From Solibacillus sp. FSL H8-0523 (lineage in GTDB: Bacteria > Bacillota > Bacilli > Bacillales_A > Planococcaceae): a stretch of DNA of 64,000 nucleotides. The stretch lies in the NCBI RefSeq assembly GCF_038051985.1, contig NZ_CP150291.1, forward strand, positions 2,666,001 through 2,730,000, given 5' to 3'. The notes below the pieces were generated by a model that was not told where the DNA came from, searched no databases, and saw nothing but the letters and a program-made list of their open reading frames with translations. Position 1 is the stretch's first letter, and the number at the start of each line of letters is the position of its first letter. A program made the position numbers and the translations under genes. Positions 34,663 through 44,165 of this stretch are shown one piece after another.

Positions 34663-36009
34663 TTAGTATTGAAAAACTAAATAACCAAGTACGACCACGA
34701 TGACTGTCGGTACAACAAATGTCATAAGGAAGCGATATGTTTTATAGAAACCTTCACCCATTTTACTTCCTTCAAGCAACTCTTTTTTCACGATGTTTTT
34801 ATCCATAATATACATAATGAAAATCGCAATGAGTAAATTGCCGATTGGTAAAATGACATTCGACACCACAAAGTCCGTAAAGTCAAAAATGCTGCGACCA
34901 AAAATGGATACATCCCCCAATGTGCTATACGTTAAAGTTGATGGAATTGACGCAATAAACACGAAAACCCCAATGATTACCGTAATTTTGGCACGCGAAA
35001 TCTTCCACTTCTCGACAACCGCAGCCACGATAATTTCATACATACTAAATGCAGATGTTAACGTTGCAAATAAAAATAAAATTAAGAACAGTGCTAAAAA
35101 TAGCTCACCAAAGGGCATTTGAGAAAATGCAGCCGGTAGCACCATAAATAGTAACGGTGGACCACTTGCGACTTCTAGATCAAATGCAAACACGACAGGG
35201 AAGATTGCTAGCCCTGCTAAAAACGATACAAAAATACTTAAGCCAACTACTGATCCTGCTGCATTCGGCAAGCTGACATCCTTTTTCAAGTACGAGCTAT
35301 ATGTAACAAGACATGAAAACCCGACCGCCAATGCAAAGAAAGATTGCCCTAGCGCATATAAAATCGATTCTCCTGTAATGTTCGTGAAGTCAGGGTATAA
35401 GAAGAATTTAATGCCTTCCATTGCCCCATCTAACGTCACCGCACGTACGACTAAAATAAAGAACATCACAAATAGTAGCGGCATCATAAATTTGTTCGCT
35501 TTTTCAATACCATTTTGAACACCAAGTGCAATCACGACTACGTTCGCAATCGTAAATAACGCAAGACCTAGTAACGCAATCCACGGTGTGCCTGTTACCT
35601 GGCCAAAAAATGCACCGGGATCTGTATTTGGATCAATGACATTGCCAACAACTGACACGCCACTATAGACAAAAATCCAGCCCCCTACGACGCTGTAAAA
35701 CGATAGTAGTAAAAAACAGCCGATAATACCTAATTTTCCAATCCAAGCCCACACTTTCGTATTTGGTGCCAGCACCTTATACGCCGTTACAGCTTCCTTT
35801 TGTGCTGCACGTCCGATGACATACTCCGATAACAGCATCGGTAAACCAATTAATAACGTTAGTACAACGAAAATTAAGAAGAATGCGCCGCCTCCGCTTT
35901 GACCCGCGACGTATGGCATTTTCCAAATTGCCCCGAGCCCAATCGCTGCACCGGCTGACGCTAATACAAATCCTAATTTACTTGACCATTGTCCTTTACT
36001 CTTCTCCAT
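34663..36009 (-). CDS. Sodium-dependent transporter of the NSS/SNF family (probable tryptophan uptake)
   Basis: Sodium-coupled amino acid symporter of the LeuT/TnaT fold, 448 residues and about 11-12 transmembrane helices. The first helix has the sodium/substrate signature ASAGAAIGLGAIWKMPYVAG, followed by GQSGGGAFFLIF; helix 6 carries YALGQSFFALAVGFSCLVTY. Because it lies between kynA and kynB, tryptophan or kynurenine is the probable substrate; this is inference from context. Starts 33 bases after kynA. Confidence 0.88.
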   Translation of the reverse strand: MEKSKGQWSSKLGFVLASAGAAIGLGAIWKMPYVAGQSGGGAFFLIFVVLTLLIGLPMLLSEYVIGRAAQKEAVTAYKVLAPNTKVWAWIGKLGIIGCFLLLSFYSVVGGWIFVYSGVSVVGNVIDPNTDPGAFFGQVTGTPWIALLGLALFTIANVVVIALGVQNGIEKANKFMMPLLFVMFFILVVRAVTLDGAMEGIKFFLYPDFTNITGESILYALGQSFFALAVGFSCLVTYSSYLKKDVSLPNAAGSVVGLSIFVSFLAGLAIFPVVFAFDLEVASGPPLLFMVLPAAFSQMPFGELFLALFLILFLFATLTSAFSMYEIIVAAVVEKWKISRAKITVIIGVFVFIASIPSTLTYSTLGDVSIFGRSIFDFTDFVVSNVILPIGNLLIAIFIMYIMDKNIVKKELLEGSKMGEGFYKTYRFLMTFVVPTVIVVVLGYLVFQY

Positions 36010-36042
36010 CTAACTCACTCCACTCAACTTGTCTAGTCTAAA

Positions 36043-36900
36043 CTATAATGTCGTTCTTAAATCCCAGAGCTCTGGGAAGAAACGATGATCAAGCACTTGA
36101 CGTAAATAGTTCACACCAGAGGAGCCACCAGTGCCTACTTTAAAGCCTATAATGCGCTCAACCGTTTTCATATGACGGAAACGCCATTGCTGCAAACTAT
36201 CTTCAATATCGACAAGCTTTTCAGCTAACTGATATAAATCCCAGTACGTATCGATATTTTCATAGACGGTTTTCCAGGCAGCTGCAACAGAGTCGTCACC
36301 ATTATATACTACCGAAAAATCACGATTTAGCAATGCAGGATTTACCTTTAACCCCGCTTTCGCTAGTGCTGCAATTGCCACATCATAAATACTTGGGGCC
36401 ATATATGCGTTTTTTAGCTCGTTTAAAATGGCTTCGTCTTTTTCATAAATTTTTAAAATATGCTTACTTTTATAGCCGAGCGCAAACTCAATTTGGCGGT
36501 ATTGATAGCTTTGAAAGCCAGATGCCTTACCGAGTGCATCGCGGAACTGTAAATACTCAGCCGGTGTCATGGTCGCGAGGACATCCCACGCTTGGATGAT
36601 TTGCTGTTGAATTTTTGAAACCCTGGCCAGCATTTTAAACGCCGGCTGCATATTTTCTTGCTGAATTGCTTGAATCGCCGCTTGTAATTCATGAATAATA
36701 AGCTTCATCCATAATTCGCTTACTTGATGAATGATTAAAAATAACATTTCATCATGATGATCAGATAGTCGGTTTTGACTCGACAAAATCGCCTCTAAGC
36801 CTAAATATTCCCCGTACGTCATGTCGTTTTTAAAATCGGTATGAATCCCTTTTTCCGCACGGACCTTTTGTTCTAAATCAGAAATTGATTTTTTGTCCAT
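36043..36900 (-). CDS. kynA: Tryptophan 2,3-dioxygenase
   Basis: Haem enzyme that opens the indole ring of tryptophan to N-formylkynurenine, the first and rate-setting step. The 285-residue sequence has [33 protein letters not shown] (distal pocket), [14 protein letters not shown] and [20 protein letters not shown] (haem-ligand His within), all diagnostic. The ATG at 36900 has GGGGGAG five bases upstream. Between kynU and the transporter gene. Confidence 0.97.
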   Translation of the reverse strand: MDKKSISDLEQKVRAEKGIHTDFKNDMTYGEYLGLEAILSSQNRLSDHHDEMLFLIIHQVSELWMKLIIHELQAAIQAIQQENMQPAFKMLARVSKIQQQIIQAWDVLATMTPAEYLQFRDALGKASGFQSYQYRQIEFALGYKSKHILKIYEKDEAILNELKNAYMAPSIYDVAIAALAKAGLKVNPALLNRDFSVVYNGDDSVAAAWKTVYENIDTYWDLYQLAEKLVDIEDSLQQWRFRHMKTVERIIGFKVGTGGSSGVNYLRQVLDHRFFPELWDLRTTL

Positions 36901-36912
36901 CAAGTCTCCCCC

Positions 36913-38172
36913 TTAGGCAATCACATCTCGTTTATTTTCATACGTTTCATACATTTTTTCCGTCATAATTGTTTTTAAAATTTGTACGGCTTGCCAAACT
37001 TCTGTAAACGAATTGTACAAGGCAACAGGTGCTAAACGAATGCCATTTGGTGCGCGAAAATCAGGGACAACCCCTGCAGTTTTCAATGCTTTACAAACTC
37101 GCGCTGCTTCCTCGTGCACTAAAAACAAATGCCCCCCGCGTGTTGCATCTTGTGGGTTACCAAACGTAAACGTATTCGGTATTTCCTGGGTAATACAATC
37201 CATCATAAACTGTGTGAGCTGAAGTGATTTCGCACGAATGGCTTCAATACCGACTTCATTGAACAACTCAAGTGAGCCCGCAATCGGGGCCAGGCTCAAT
37301 ACATGGGGTGTTCCGATTTGATACGCACCGGCATCACGCGCTTGTGTAAGTGTAATATCTAAATCAAATTGCTTTGTTTTATCTGAACCAAACCAGCCTG
37401 CTAAGCCCGGTGCAGTACCGAAATGCTTTTCATGCACGAAAAGTCCCGCAACTGATCCAGGCCCTCCGTTTAAATGCTTGTAGTTGCACCAAAACGCAAA
37501 GTCCGCGCCAATGTCGTGTAACTGATGCGGTATCGAGCCGATCGAGTGACAAAGATCAAAGCCCACTAAAATATTCTTTTCATGCGCGGCTTTTGTAATG
37601 GCCTGTAAATCAAGCACTTGCCCGCTACGATAAAGAACCGCTGGCAACACCGCGACCGCCACATCCTCTGTCATGGCTGAGATGATGTCCTCTGTTGTCA
37701 GTGTTTGCCCGTCCTGTGAAGCTACTAATTTCATATGTTCTTTTGATAGATTATGTAGCGCTAACTGACTTTGAATTGCATATAAATCCGACGGGAAATT
37801 TAATTCATCGGCTAAAATTTTATTTTTTGTGTCTGTTGGTTTAAAAAACGTTGCGAGTAGCTGGTGGAGGTTTGTTGTTGTAGAACCCGTTAATACGACT
37901 TCTTGTTTTTTTGCGCCTACTAGTGGTGCACATAGTTCCCCTAAATTTTCCGAGAAGTAATACCACGGTTGTTCCCCAGCCGTCCAGCCATCAATGCCAT
38001 GTTCTTTCCATGAATGGAGTAAGGCTAACACAGTCGTTTCTGCGCGCTTTGACAGGAGCCCGAGTGAATTCCCATCTAAATAAATTTGGCCCGGCTGCTT
38101 GTAAAACTCTGCGGCGTACTGCTTTAGTGCATCTTTTTTATCAAGTTGTTGTGCGGTTTCCATTGTCATCAT
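36913..38172 (-). CDS. kynU: Kynureninase
   Basis: PLP enzyme cleaving kynurenine to anthranilate and alanine. The 419-residue protein shows [33 protein letters not shown], and the PLP-lysine motif [19 protein letters not shown] (Lys within [10 protein letters not shown]). The ATG at 38172 follows AAAAGGG and lies about 25 bases after the predicted transcript start; a longer frame would begin upstream of the promoter. First gene of the operon. Confidence 0.96.
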   Translation of the reverse strand: MMTMETAQQLDKKDALKQYAAEFYKQPGQIYLDGNSLGLLSKRAETTVLALLHSWKEHGIDGWTAGEQPWYYFSENLGELCAPLVGAKKQEVVLTGSTTTNLHQLLATFFKPTDTKNKILADELNFPSDLYAIQSQLALHNLSKEHMKLVASQDGQTLTTEDIISAMTEDVAVAVLPAVLYRSGQVLDLQAITKAAHEKNILVGFDLCHSIGSIPHQLHDIGADFAFWCNYKHLNGGPGSVAGLFVHEKHFGTAPGLAGWFGSDKTKQFDLDITLTQARDAGAYQIGTPHVLSLAPIAGSLELFNEVGIEAIRAKSLQLTQFMMDCITQEIPNTFTFGNPQDATRGGHLFLVHEEAARVCKALKTAGVVPDFRAPNGIRLAPVALYNSFTEVWQAVQILKTIMTEKMYETYENKRDVIA

Positions 38173-38201
38173 CGACTCACCCTTTTTTCGTTGGTCATTT
38201 A

Positions 38202-38230
38202 ATCGTACGAGGAAATCCATCCATTGTCAA
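38202..38230 (-). promoter_or_regulatory. Sigma-A promoter of the kynurenine operon
   Basis: On the minus strand a perfect -35 TTGACA (38225-38230) and TACGAT (38202-38207) are separated by 17 bases. This places the transcript start near 38195, before the kynU ATG at 38172. No operator is obvious. Confidence 0.72.
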
Positions 38231-38258
38231 AGTATTCTGAACTATAAAACTAAAAAAA

Positions 38259-38277
38259 CAGCTCTGTAACTGAGCTG
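38259..38277 (-). terminator. Terminator after the second ECF operon
   Basis: Stem CAGCTC/GAGCTG with a 7-base loop; the minus strand continues with seven T residues. It ends the sigma factor and partner transcript just upstream of the kyn promoter. Confidence 0.85.
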
Positions 38278-38283
38278 CTAATC

Positions 38284-39168
38284 TTATACCTGGGTAAATA
38301 AAAATACATACGATGGTATTAGTAGTGCGACATTGATAAATCGTAATTTACGCCAGCCATTATTGTCATGCTTTTGCTCAATCGCAATACTAATCGCTGC
38401 AAAAATGAAGCCGATGACATAGAGCCAGCCGATATGAATAGTTGCTGTACCACTTATACCGCCCATAAACATAAAGAAGATGACAAACATATAGCAAACC
38501 AACGCAATGCTTTGCTTATAATCCGAATGCATCGGCAGCTTTCGTTTTGGGTCGCTTGGAACGCGCATCTGTTTATCAATATACCAATTGCCACCAAATA
38601 ATAAAAAAACGATTCCCCCAAATAGCACGTACTGCCAACCGCTTGGCTTTGTGTGCATTAAATAAAGAACGATATTATCTTCGGCTAATCGATAATACGC
38701 CTCTGTATCCAAGTCCTTTAAATAGATCGTACCCCCTTCTATATATTCAGTTAACACACGTTGTTCCCCGTTACTATAGTTCAGGCGATACGTTTTATAT
38801 GCATCTTGCGGCACATAAGGCGCTGTTAACGGTTCTAATGCCTCGATAGCAGCTTGCATCATGTCCATCTCTTCCTCGTCTGTTGACCGTTTCACCCCGA
38901 TATAGTAAATCGATTTGGGATCGCTCTCACCATCTTTGAATAGCACCTCATATAAATAAGGATCAGATGAAAGGTTCGTTTCGCGATCACTGACAGGCAT
39001 CGTTGCCACTAAAAACAGTACAAGCAGCACCATTGAAAATGCCACAGCCGGTACTTGCCAGTAAAACGGCTTTTTGTTTAGCCGCTGATTGATTTGTTCA
39101 AAGTCTTTTTGCTTCTCGGCCTCGTCTACACGTATCGGCTTTAATTTTTGTAGCTTGTCTTCAATCAT
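38284..39168 (-). CDS. Probable membrane anti-sigma partner of the second ECF sigma factor
   Basis: A 294-residue membrane protein overlapping the ECF sigma gene. A charged cytoplasmic N-terminus (IEDKLQKLKPIRVDEAEKQK) with no zinc motif is followed by a helix at about 40-60, an extracytoplasmic domain (about 61-185, with VLTEYIEGGTIYLKDLDTEA) and four more helices to the end. The ATG at 39168 has GGAGG eight bases upstream. The role as anti-sigma factor is inferred from gene pairing, not from a recognised domain. Confidence 0.6.
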   Translation of the reverse strand: MIEDKLQKLKPIRVDEAEKQKDFEQINQRLNKKPFYWQVPAVAFSMVLLVLFLVATMPVSDRETNLSSDPYLYEVLFKDGESDPKSIYYIGVKRSTDEEEMDMMQAAIEALEPLTAPYVPQDAYKTYRLNYSNGEQRVLTEYIEGGTIYLKDLDTEAYYRLAEDNIVLYLMHTKPSGWQYVLFGGIVFLLFGGNWYIDKQMRVPSDPKRKLPMHSDYKQSIALVCYMFVIFFMFMGGISGTATIHIGWLYVIGFIFAAISIAIEQKHDNNGWRKLRFINVALLIPSYVFLFTQV

Positions 39169-39637
39169 CACGCTCACCTCCTAATAATGCACGCAACGCC
39201 TTCAGTCCGCGCGCTGTATCATTTTTCACCTTAGCCTCGGTCGTGTTTAAAATTTGTGCGGTTTCCTTCACAGAATATTGCTCAATGTAGCGCAAAATGA
39301 CGGCTTCTCGGTAGTTCGTTTTAATTTGCTGTAATGCCGTGTACAACACTTCGTTTTCCGCGTTTTGTAGCACCACTTCTTCAGGAAGCAACGTATGTGC
39401 AATCGGTTCTTTTTTTAGTGTGAAAAAGCCGATTAACTTTTTCCTACGATAATGATCGTATACAAGATTGCGAGCAATTTTTAATAAATAGAGACGCTCA
39501 TTTGTGTCATAATTTTTTTGATAATAGCGGTAAAAGGTTTCCTGTAGTAAATCATGCGCTAGATGGCGGTCGTTCGTTAAATAAAGTATGTATGTATAAA
39601 TCGCATCATAATGCGTATCAAACACGTTTTTTCGCAA
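39161..39637 (-). CDS. ECF-type RNA polymerase sigma factor (second)
   Basis: A 158-residue sigma factor. Region 2: YDAIYTYILYLTNDRHLAHD, LLQETFYRYYQ and LLKIARNLVYDHYRRKK. Region 4: QIKTNYREAVILRYIEQYSV followed by KETAQILNTTEAKVKNDTARGLKALR. The TTG at 39637 is chosen because AAGGAGGG lies 5 bases upstream; a longer in-frame start at 39679 lacks a site. Overlaps its probable anti-sigma gene by 8 bases. Confidence 0.88.
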   Translation of the reverse strand: MRKNVFDTHYDAIYTYILYLTNDRHLAHDLLQETFYRYYQKNYDTNERLYLLKIARNLVYDHYRRKKLIGFFTLKKEPIAHTLLPEEVVLQNAENEVLYTALQQIKTNYREAVILRYIEQYSVKETAQILNTTEAKVKNDTARGLKALRALLGGERDD

Positions 39638-39728
39638 AGTATCCCTCCTTCTTAGTTGTATAGACGAGTGAAGCATCATTTGGAATCAGTTGATTTTAAA
39701 TTTTCTGCGAATTTAATCAAAAAGAAAA

Positions 39729-39751
39729 CCTGAACACGTAACATGTTCAGG
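39729..39751 (-). terminator. Terminator after the small basic protein gene
   Basis: An 8-bp perfect stem CCTGAACA/TGTTCAGG with a 7-base loop, followed on the minus strand by TTTTCTTTTT, directly after the gene ending at 39759. Confidence 0.88.
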
Positions 39752-39758
39752 CAATTCA

Positions 39759-39941
39759 TTACACACCCATTTTGCGGCGCGTGTTACTCGTTTTCTTTGT
39801 TTGTTGACTCTTCATTTGTTTCGTTGACGTATCACCTTTAAGGTTGTTGTTACCGCCACCCGCTTTATTTTTCTTTGCTTCTAATTGTTGCTTAACTAAT
39901 TCTTGTAAGCTTAATTTTTTCTTTTCTGTTTGCTCAGACAT
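39759..39941 (-). CDS. Small basic protein of unknown function (60 aa)
   Basis: A 60-residue hydrophilic, lysine-rich protein (MSEQTEKKKLSLQELVKQQL...TRRKMGV) with a Gly/Asn linker in the middle and no hydrophobic segment, so cytoplasmic and possibly nucleic-acid-associated. It has its own promoter, an AAAGGAGG site and its own terminator, which supports it as a real gene. No named family recognised. Confidence 0.7.
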   Translation of the reverse strand: MSEQTEKKKLSLQELVKQQLEAKKNKAGGGNNNLKGDTSTKQMKSQQTKKTSNTRRKMGV

Positions 39942-39974
39942 GAGACAAACCTCCTTTAACTAGCATGTTCTCTA

Positions 39975-40003
39975 AGTATAAGCTACTCTGGCTTGTTTTG
40001 TAA
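39975..40003 (-). promoter_or_regulatory. Sigma-A promoter of the small basic protein gene
   Basis: On the minus strand TTACAA (39998-40003) and TATACT (39975-39980) are 17 bases apart, about 34 bases before the ATG, within the short gap after the DUF4085-like fragment. Confidence 0.65.
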
Positions 40004-40009
40004 AAGAAA

Positions 40010-40294
40010 TTACGATAACCAGCGTATTTTTACATCTTGGTCAAGTAATCCAAGCTTGTCAAAATGCTCCGCGATGACTTGCATAAACATTTCTTCATGT
40101 ACTTCTAGCTGAATGACGCGTAGCACACGGTTCACTACCGGAGCAGCCTGTTGATCGATTTCAAACATTGTATTAAACGCGCGCACACGTAAAGCCTGGT
40201 CTGTGCTTAACGCGGCTTCTTCAAGTTCCTCAAGTGGCACCATTTCACTAAAGTGAGCATAGGGGTCTTCGTGTATCAGAGTAAATACGATCAA
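40010..40294 (-). CDS. C-terminal part of a DUF4085-like protein, out of frame with its N-terminal part
   Basis: A 94-codon frame overlapping the end of the upstream frame by 47 bases. The upstream frame reads DRIYSDT and then garbles; this frame continues with EDPYAHFSEMVPLEELEEAA and RAFNTMFEIDQQAAP, which reads like a natural continuation. Removing one base near 40271 would join them into one protein of about 350 residues. No ribosome site stands before its own ATG. Probably the 3' half of a frameshifted gene. Confidence 0.55.
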   Translation of the reverse strand: MIVFTLIHEDPYAHFSEMVPLEELEEAALSTDQALRVRAFNTMFEIDQQAAPVVNRVLRVIQLEVHEEMFMQVIAEHFDKLGLLDQDVKIRWLS

Positions 40295-41066
40295 TCACCT
40301 GCTCAGTCGTCTTTCCAAGCCACTTAGTATCGCTATAAAACCCATCCGCGCGTTGTTCAATATTTTGCACATCGACTGCCACAAATTCATGATTTTCAAC
40401 AATAAAGTAGTTAAGTGTCGGTGTTAAATCTTGAAGATATTCCCTAACATCCGTATATCGCTCGCGCTCAGCATACGCTTTTGGACGAAATACAAATCGA
40501 ACTTCTACCTCTTGAAATACAATCGTCCACTGTTCATAGGGATGCCCTGATAACACACGCAGTGCATAACCTGATCCTATCTCAACTAGCTCATCATATA
40601 CGTAATCCCGCGCTAATTCGCCTGTTTCCACCGCACCTTTAAACGTCAGTTGAATCATTGCCTTAGATGTAAAGCCCCCACTCATATCTAAAAATAGCGT
40701 CACTTCATCGTCGGCACGCACGACCTGAACAATTTCCCCGTCATGTAACGAATCATTAAACACCTCGCCTGCATGTTGTTCAAACTTCGCTGAAAGCAGT
40801 ACGCGCTTTTTATAAATCGACTCGCGTTTTGTTTGGTGTGCGGCGATGACCCCTTCACACCACTTTAAATACTCGCCCCACTGATTTCCACTATGTAAGT
40901 TACCTAAATCAATCGCCTCGTGAAAGCGCGCTGGAATCCACTGCTTTTCACGAGCTAGCTCCTGGATTATTTCCTTCATGAAATCTGGTTCCACATCGCC
41001 CTCCGGAAAATACGCCATATGTGCAACATCTGATTGGTGCTGTGTTTCAAGTGATAAATAAAACAT
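40248..41066 (-). CDS. N-terminal part of a DUF4085-like protein (frameshifted)
   Basis: A 272-codon frame. The interior has NDSLHDGEIVQVVRADDEVT and LDMSGGFTSKAMIQLTFKGA followed by charged beta-strand patterns, resembling DUF4085-type cytoplasmic proteins of Bacillus; I am only moderately sure of the family. The last residues (RRPLCSL) look like out-of-frame sequence, because the other frame carries the sensible continuation. GAGGAGG precedes the ATG. Function unknown. Confidence 0.6.
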   Translation of the reverse strand: MFYLSLETQHQSDVAHMAYFPEGDVEPDFMKEIIQELAREKQWIPARFHEAIDLGNLHSGNQWGEYLKWCEGVIAAHQTKRESIYKKRVLLSAKFEQHAGEVFNDSLHDGEIVQVVRADDEVTLFLDMSGGFTSKAMIQLTFKGAVETGELARDYVYDELVEIGSGYALRVLSGHPYEQWTIVFQEVEVRFVFRPKAYAERERYTDVREYLQDLTPTLNYFIVENHEFVAVDVQNIEQRADGFYSDTKWLGKTTEQVIDRIYSDTRRPLCSL

Positions 41067-41112
41067 GAAAGACCTCCTCGCTATGTTTCACTCATTATAC
41101 ACCAAAAGCCTC

Positions 41113-41823
41113 CTACAAATTGTAAGAGACTTCCTGTGCTTTATCATTGAAATAATAGCCGATTCCACTTTTTGTTTTAATCCATTTTGGGGAGCTCGGT
41201 TGCTCTTCTATTTTTTCTCGCAGTCTACGAATATGTACATCGACCGTACGCTTATCGCCCTTTGTAAAATCGAGCATTTCAATAATATCTTCACGCGATT
41301 TAATATCCCCCGGCTGCTCGAGTAAATGCAGCAGTAATTTAAATTCACGCTTCGTTAACGGAATCTCCACGTCTTCTTTGTAAATTTTAAACATGACCAA
41401 ATCCACTTTAAATGGACCCATGACAAGCTCTGACACACGTGTTTTGTGTAGCTGCTCTTTTTCATAGCGCTTTAAATGAATGCGGAGACGCGTCAACAGT
41501 TCGCGAAAGCCAAACGGTTTCCGAATGTATTCGGTAGCACCCATTTCAAGTGCGAGCACAACATCAAGTTCATCTGTTTTTGTACTCATCATCACAATTG
41601 GGATATCAAATTGGTAACGAATCTGACGACAAAGCTCCTCGCTTTCAATATCCGGCAACGTACCGTCTAGCAAAATGGCATCTGGTTGAAATTGCATGAG
41701 CGCTTCGATTACGTGACGTCCCGTTTTTTCAACGCGTACGTCATAACCGTCCTTTATTAAATGCAGCTGTAATAAGTTCACTAAATTCTCATCATCTTCA
41801 ACGACTAATAGTTTTTTCGTCAT
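41113..41823 (-). CDS. OmpR/PhoP-family response regulator at the end of the pst operon
   Basis: A 236-residue response regulator: acidic pocket VEDDE (8-12), phosphoacceptor Asp53 in LLDGTLPDIE, MSTKTDELD and YIRKPFGF, then a winged helix (ITLTKREFKLLLHLLEQP-like, KGDKRTVDVHIRRLREKIEE, KTKSGIGYYF). It lies 18 bases after phoU and shares its strand. No histidine kinase gene follows, so its partner, if any, is encoded elsewhere. A PhoP-like role is suggested by position; it could be a divergent regulator. Confidence 0.9.
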   Translation of the reverse strand: MTKKLLVVEDDENLVNLLQLHLIKDGYDVRVEKTGRHVIEALMQFQPDAILLDGTLPDIESEELCRQIRYQFDIPIVMMSTKTDELDVVLALEMGATEYIRKPFGFRELLTRLRIHLKRYEKEQLHKTRVSELVMGPFKVDLVMFKIYKEDVEIPLTKREFKLLLHLLEQPGDIKSREDIIEMLDFTKGDKRTVDVHIRRLREKIEEQPSSPKWIKTKSGIGYYFNDKAQEVSYNL

Positions 41824-41841
41824 TAAGGATTCCTCGCTTCT

Positions 41842-42495
41842 CTAGTTTAAATCGAATAACTGTCCTTTAATAAAGTAAGCTGTAGATTCAGCCATATTTG
41901 TAATATGATCGGCCGCACGCTCAACAAAGCGGTTGATGAATAATAACTGTACAGCCTGCTCTGTGTCATGTGGATGTTCTGCGATATAGCTTGTCAGCAC
42001 CGCATAATTTTGGTGATTTTTTTCATCCACCTTATCATCTAACTCACCGACTGCTTTTGCTAACGCAATATCCTCTTCAATAAACGCCTGCATCGCTTTC
42101 TTCAGCATATCCATTGAAATATCTTTCATTTCAACAATACTTGTTTTCGGAATAATGGATTCCGTTTTATTGATTTTTACGGTTGCCTTTGCGGTATTAA
42201 CAGCAAAGTCGGCAATACGTTCAATATCAGAAGACATTTTAATCATACTGACAATACGGCGCAAGTCGCGTGCAACCGGCTGTTCCTTTGCCATTAGCCA
42301 AATCGCCATTTGGTTAATTTCGTTTTCAAGCTCGTCTATATACGTATCCTCTTCAATAATATCTAACGCTAACGACATATCTTGCTTTTGAAGTGCGGTG
42401 AACGACTTTTCCATCGCAACAACCGTCAAATCAACCATCTCTACCATCTTGTTTTGCAGTTCAAGCATGTTTTTCTCAAAGTTTTCGCGAATCAT
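41842..42495 (-). CDS. phoU: Phosphate transport system regulator PhoU
   Basis: A 217-residue all-helical protein with two PhoU repeats, each with a metal-binding acidic motif: EDTYIDELENEINQMAIWLM in the first and ELDDKVDEKNHQNYAVLTSY in the second. It modulates the Pst transporter and pho signalling so that excess phosphate is not imported. Behind a GGGGGAA site, 15 bases after pstB. Confidence 0.95.
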   Translation of the reverse strand: MIRENFEKNMLELQNKMVEMVDLTVVAMEKSFTALQKQDMSLALDIIEEDTYIDELENEINQMAIWLMAKEQPVARDLRRIVSMIKMSSDIERIADFAVNTAKATVKINKTESIIPKTSIVEMKDISMDMLKKAMQAFIEEDIALAKAVGELDDKVDEKNHQNYAVLTSYIAEHPHDTEQAVQLLFINRFVERAADHITNMAESTAYFIKGQLFDLN

Positions 42496-42510
42496 CAGTA
42501 GTTCCCCCTC

Positions 42511-43326
42511 TTATCCGAAACGGCCTGTTACATAGTCTTCTGTACGCTGGTCTTTAGGTGTTGAGAAAATAATATTTGTGTCATCAAACTCAACCACTTC
42601 CCCGTTTAAGAAGAATGCTGTTTTATCACTAATACGCGCAGCCTGTTGCATGTTATGCGTTACGATGACGATTGTGTAATCCTTTTTCATTTGTGTAATT
42701 AATTCTTCTACTTTTAACGTTGAAATTGGGTCAAGTGCACTTGTTGGCTCATCCATTAAAATCACATCCGGCTTCATCGCAATGGCACGTGCGATACAAA
42801 TACGCTGTTGCTGACCACCAGAAAGGCCTAATGCTGATGATTTTAATCGATCCTTTACTTCATCCCAAATTGCCGCACCACGTAGTGATTCTTCCACAAT
42901 GCCATCAAGTGTCTTTTTGTTTTTTATCCCCTGCATACGCGGACCATAGGCAACATTATCATAAATGCTCATTGGGAACAGGTTTGATTTTTGGAATACC
43001 ATGCCGACTTTTGTACGTAGCTTAATGACATCATTTGATTCGTAAATATTTTCCTTGTCAATGTGGATATTGCCAATCACACGCACCCCATCAATCAGAT
43101 CGTTCATGCGGTTTAACGTACGTAAAAACGTTGATTTACCACAGCCTGAAGGGCCGATTAACGCTGTCACTTCCTTTTCTTTAATGTCTATATTCACATT
43201 AAATAATGCTTGTTTTTCACCGTAAAATAAATTCAAATCATTTACTTGAATTTTCGTTTCCTGTGCCTCCGCAAAAGCCGTTGTTGATGTATTAAAAATC
43301 GCTGCTTCTGATACAATCATAGTCAT
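42511..43326 (-). CDS. pstB: Phosphate ABC transporter ATPase PstB
   Basis: Powers high-affinity phosphate uptake. The 271-residue protein has the PstB opening [18 protein letters not shown], Walker [10 protein letters not shown], the family segment [16 protein letters not shown], signature [16 protein letters not shown] and Walker [16 protein letters not shown]. An AAGGAGC site precedes the ATG. Between pstA and phoU. Confidence 0.97.
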   Translation of the reverse strand: MTMIVSEAAIFNTSTTAFAEAQETKIQVNDLNLFYGEKQALFNVNIDIKEKEVTALIGPSGCGKSTFLRTLNRMNDLIDGVRVIGNIHIDKENIYESNDVIKLRTKVGMVFQKSNLFPMSIYDNVAYGPRMQGIKNKKTLDGIVEESLRGAAIWDEVKDRLKSSALGLSGGQQQRICIARAIAMKPDVILMDEPTSALDPISTLKVEELITQMKKDYTIVIVTHNMQQAARISDKTAFFLNGEVVEFDDTNIIFSTPKDQRTEDYVTGRFG

Positions 43327-43339
43327 TAGTATTTGCTCC

Positions 43340-44164
43340 TTAATAATCTGCCTTGTTTAATTTTTTGGAAATATACGTCGCTGACAAGTTCAGCACTAAA
43401 ATAATCACAATTAACACAATCCCGACTGCTGCTGCTAATCCAATATCCCCGGCCTCTTGCGTCACTAAATACGAATGTACAGTAAGTGTACGTGCAGATG
43501 AGAAAATACTCGATGGCATCGCTGCTACCGTACCTGCTGTTAAGAAAATCGCTGCGGATTCCCCGACAATACGGCCAATCGATAAAATAATCCCCGATAA
43601 AATCCCCGGCATCGCGCTCGGTAAAATCACCTTTAATAACGTTTGTAATTTCGTTGTGCCTAGTGCAAGTGACCCTTCACGGTAAGTCGCTGGCACGGTT
43701 TTTAATGCTTCTTCCGTTGTACGGATAATTACTGGTAATACGATAATTGTTAACGTTAAGCTTGCTGCGATGATAGACATCCCAAGCTTTAAAATGGCTA
43801 CGAAGAATACCGCACCGAATAATCCGTAGATAATTGATGGAATTCCTGTTAAGCTTTCCGTTGCGTAACGGATAATACTCACTAAACGCCCTTGCCTCGC
43901 GTATTCATGCAAATAAACAGCTGCTAAAATCCCGATTGGTGTTGCGATAAGCAGTGAAATTAAAATCATTAAAATCGTTGTGACGATCATCGGGAAAATT
44001 CCGCCGCCACCTGATGGCGAATAATCTCCGAAAATAAAATCAAAGCTAATATATGAAAATCCTTTGTAAAAGATATAACCGACAATAACGACTAATACCG
44101 CAACCGATACAAACGCTGAAGCCCATAATAAGCCGCGCATAATATTATCTTTCGTTTGACGCAT
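43340..44164 (-). CDS. pstA: Phosphate ABC transporter permease PstA
   Basis: Membrane permease, 274 residues and six helices. Characteristic motifs are [49 protein letters not shown] and [19 protein letters not shown] (ATPase-docking loop). The ATG at 44164 follows the pstC stop with AAGGGAG eight bases upstream; an earlier start would overlap pstC. Confidence 0.96.
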   Translation of the reverse strand: MRQTKDNIMRGLLWASAFVSVAVLVVIVGYIFYKGFSYISFDFIFGDYSPSGGGGIFPMIVTTILMILISLLIATPIGILAAVYLHEYARQGRLVSIIRYATESLTGIPSIIYGLFGAVFFVAILKLGMSIIAASLTLTIIVLPVIIRTTEEALKTVPATYREGSLALGTTKLQTLLKVILPSAMPGILSGIILSIGRIVGESAAIFLTAGTVAAMPSSIFSSARTLTVHSYLVTQEAGDIGLAAAVGIVLIVIILVLNLSATYISKKLNKADY

Positions 44165-44165
44165 A

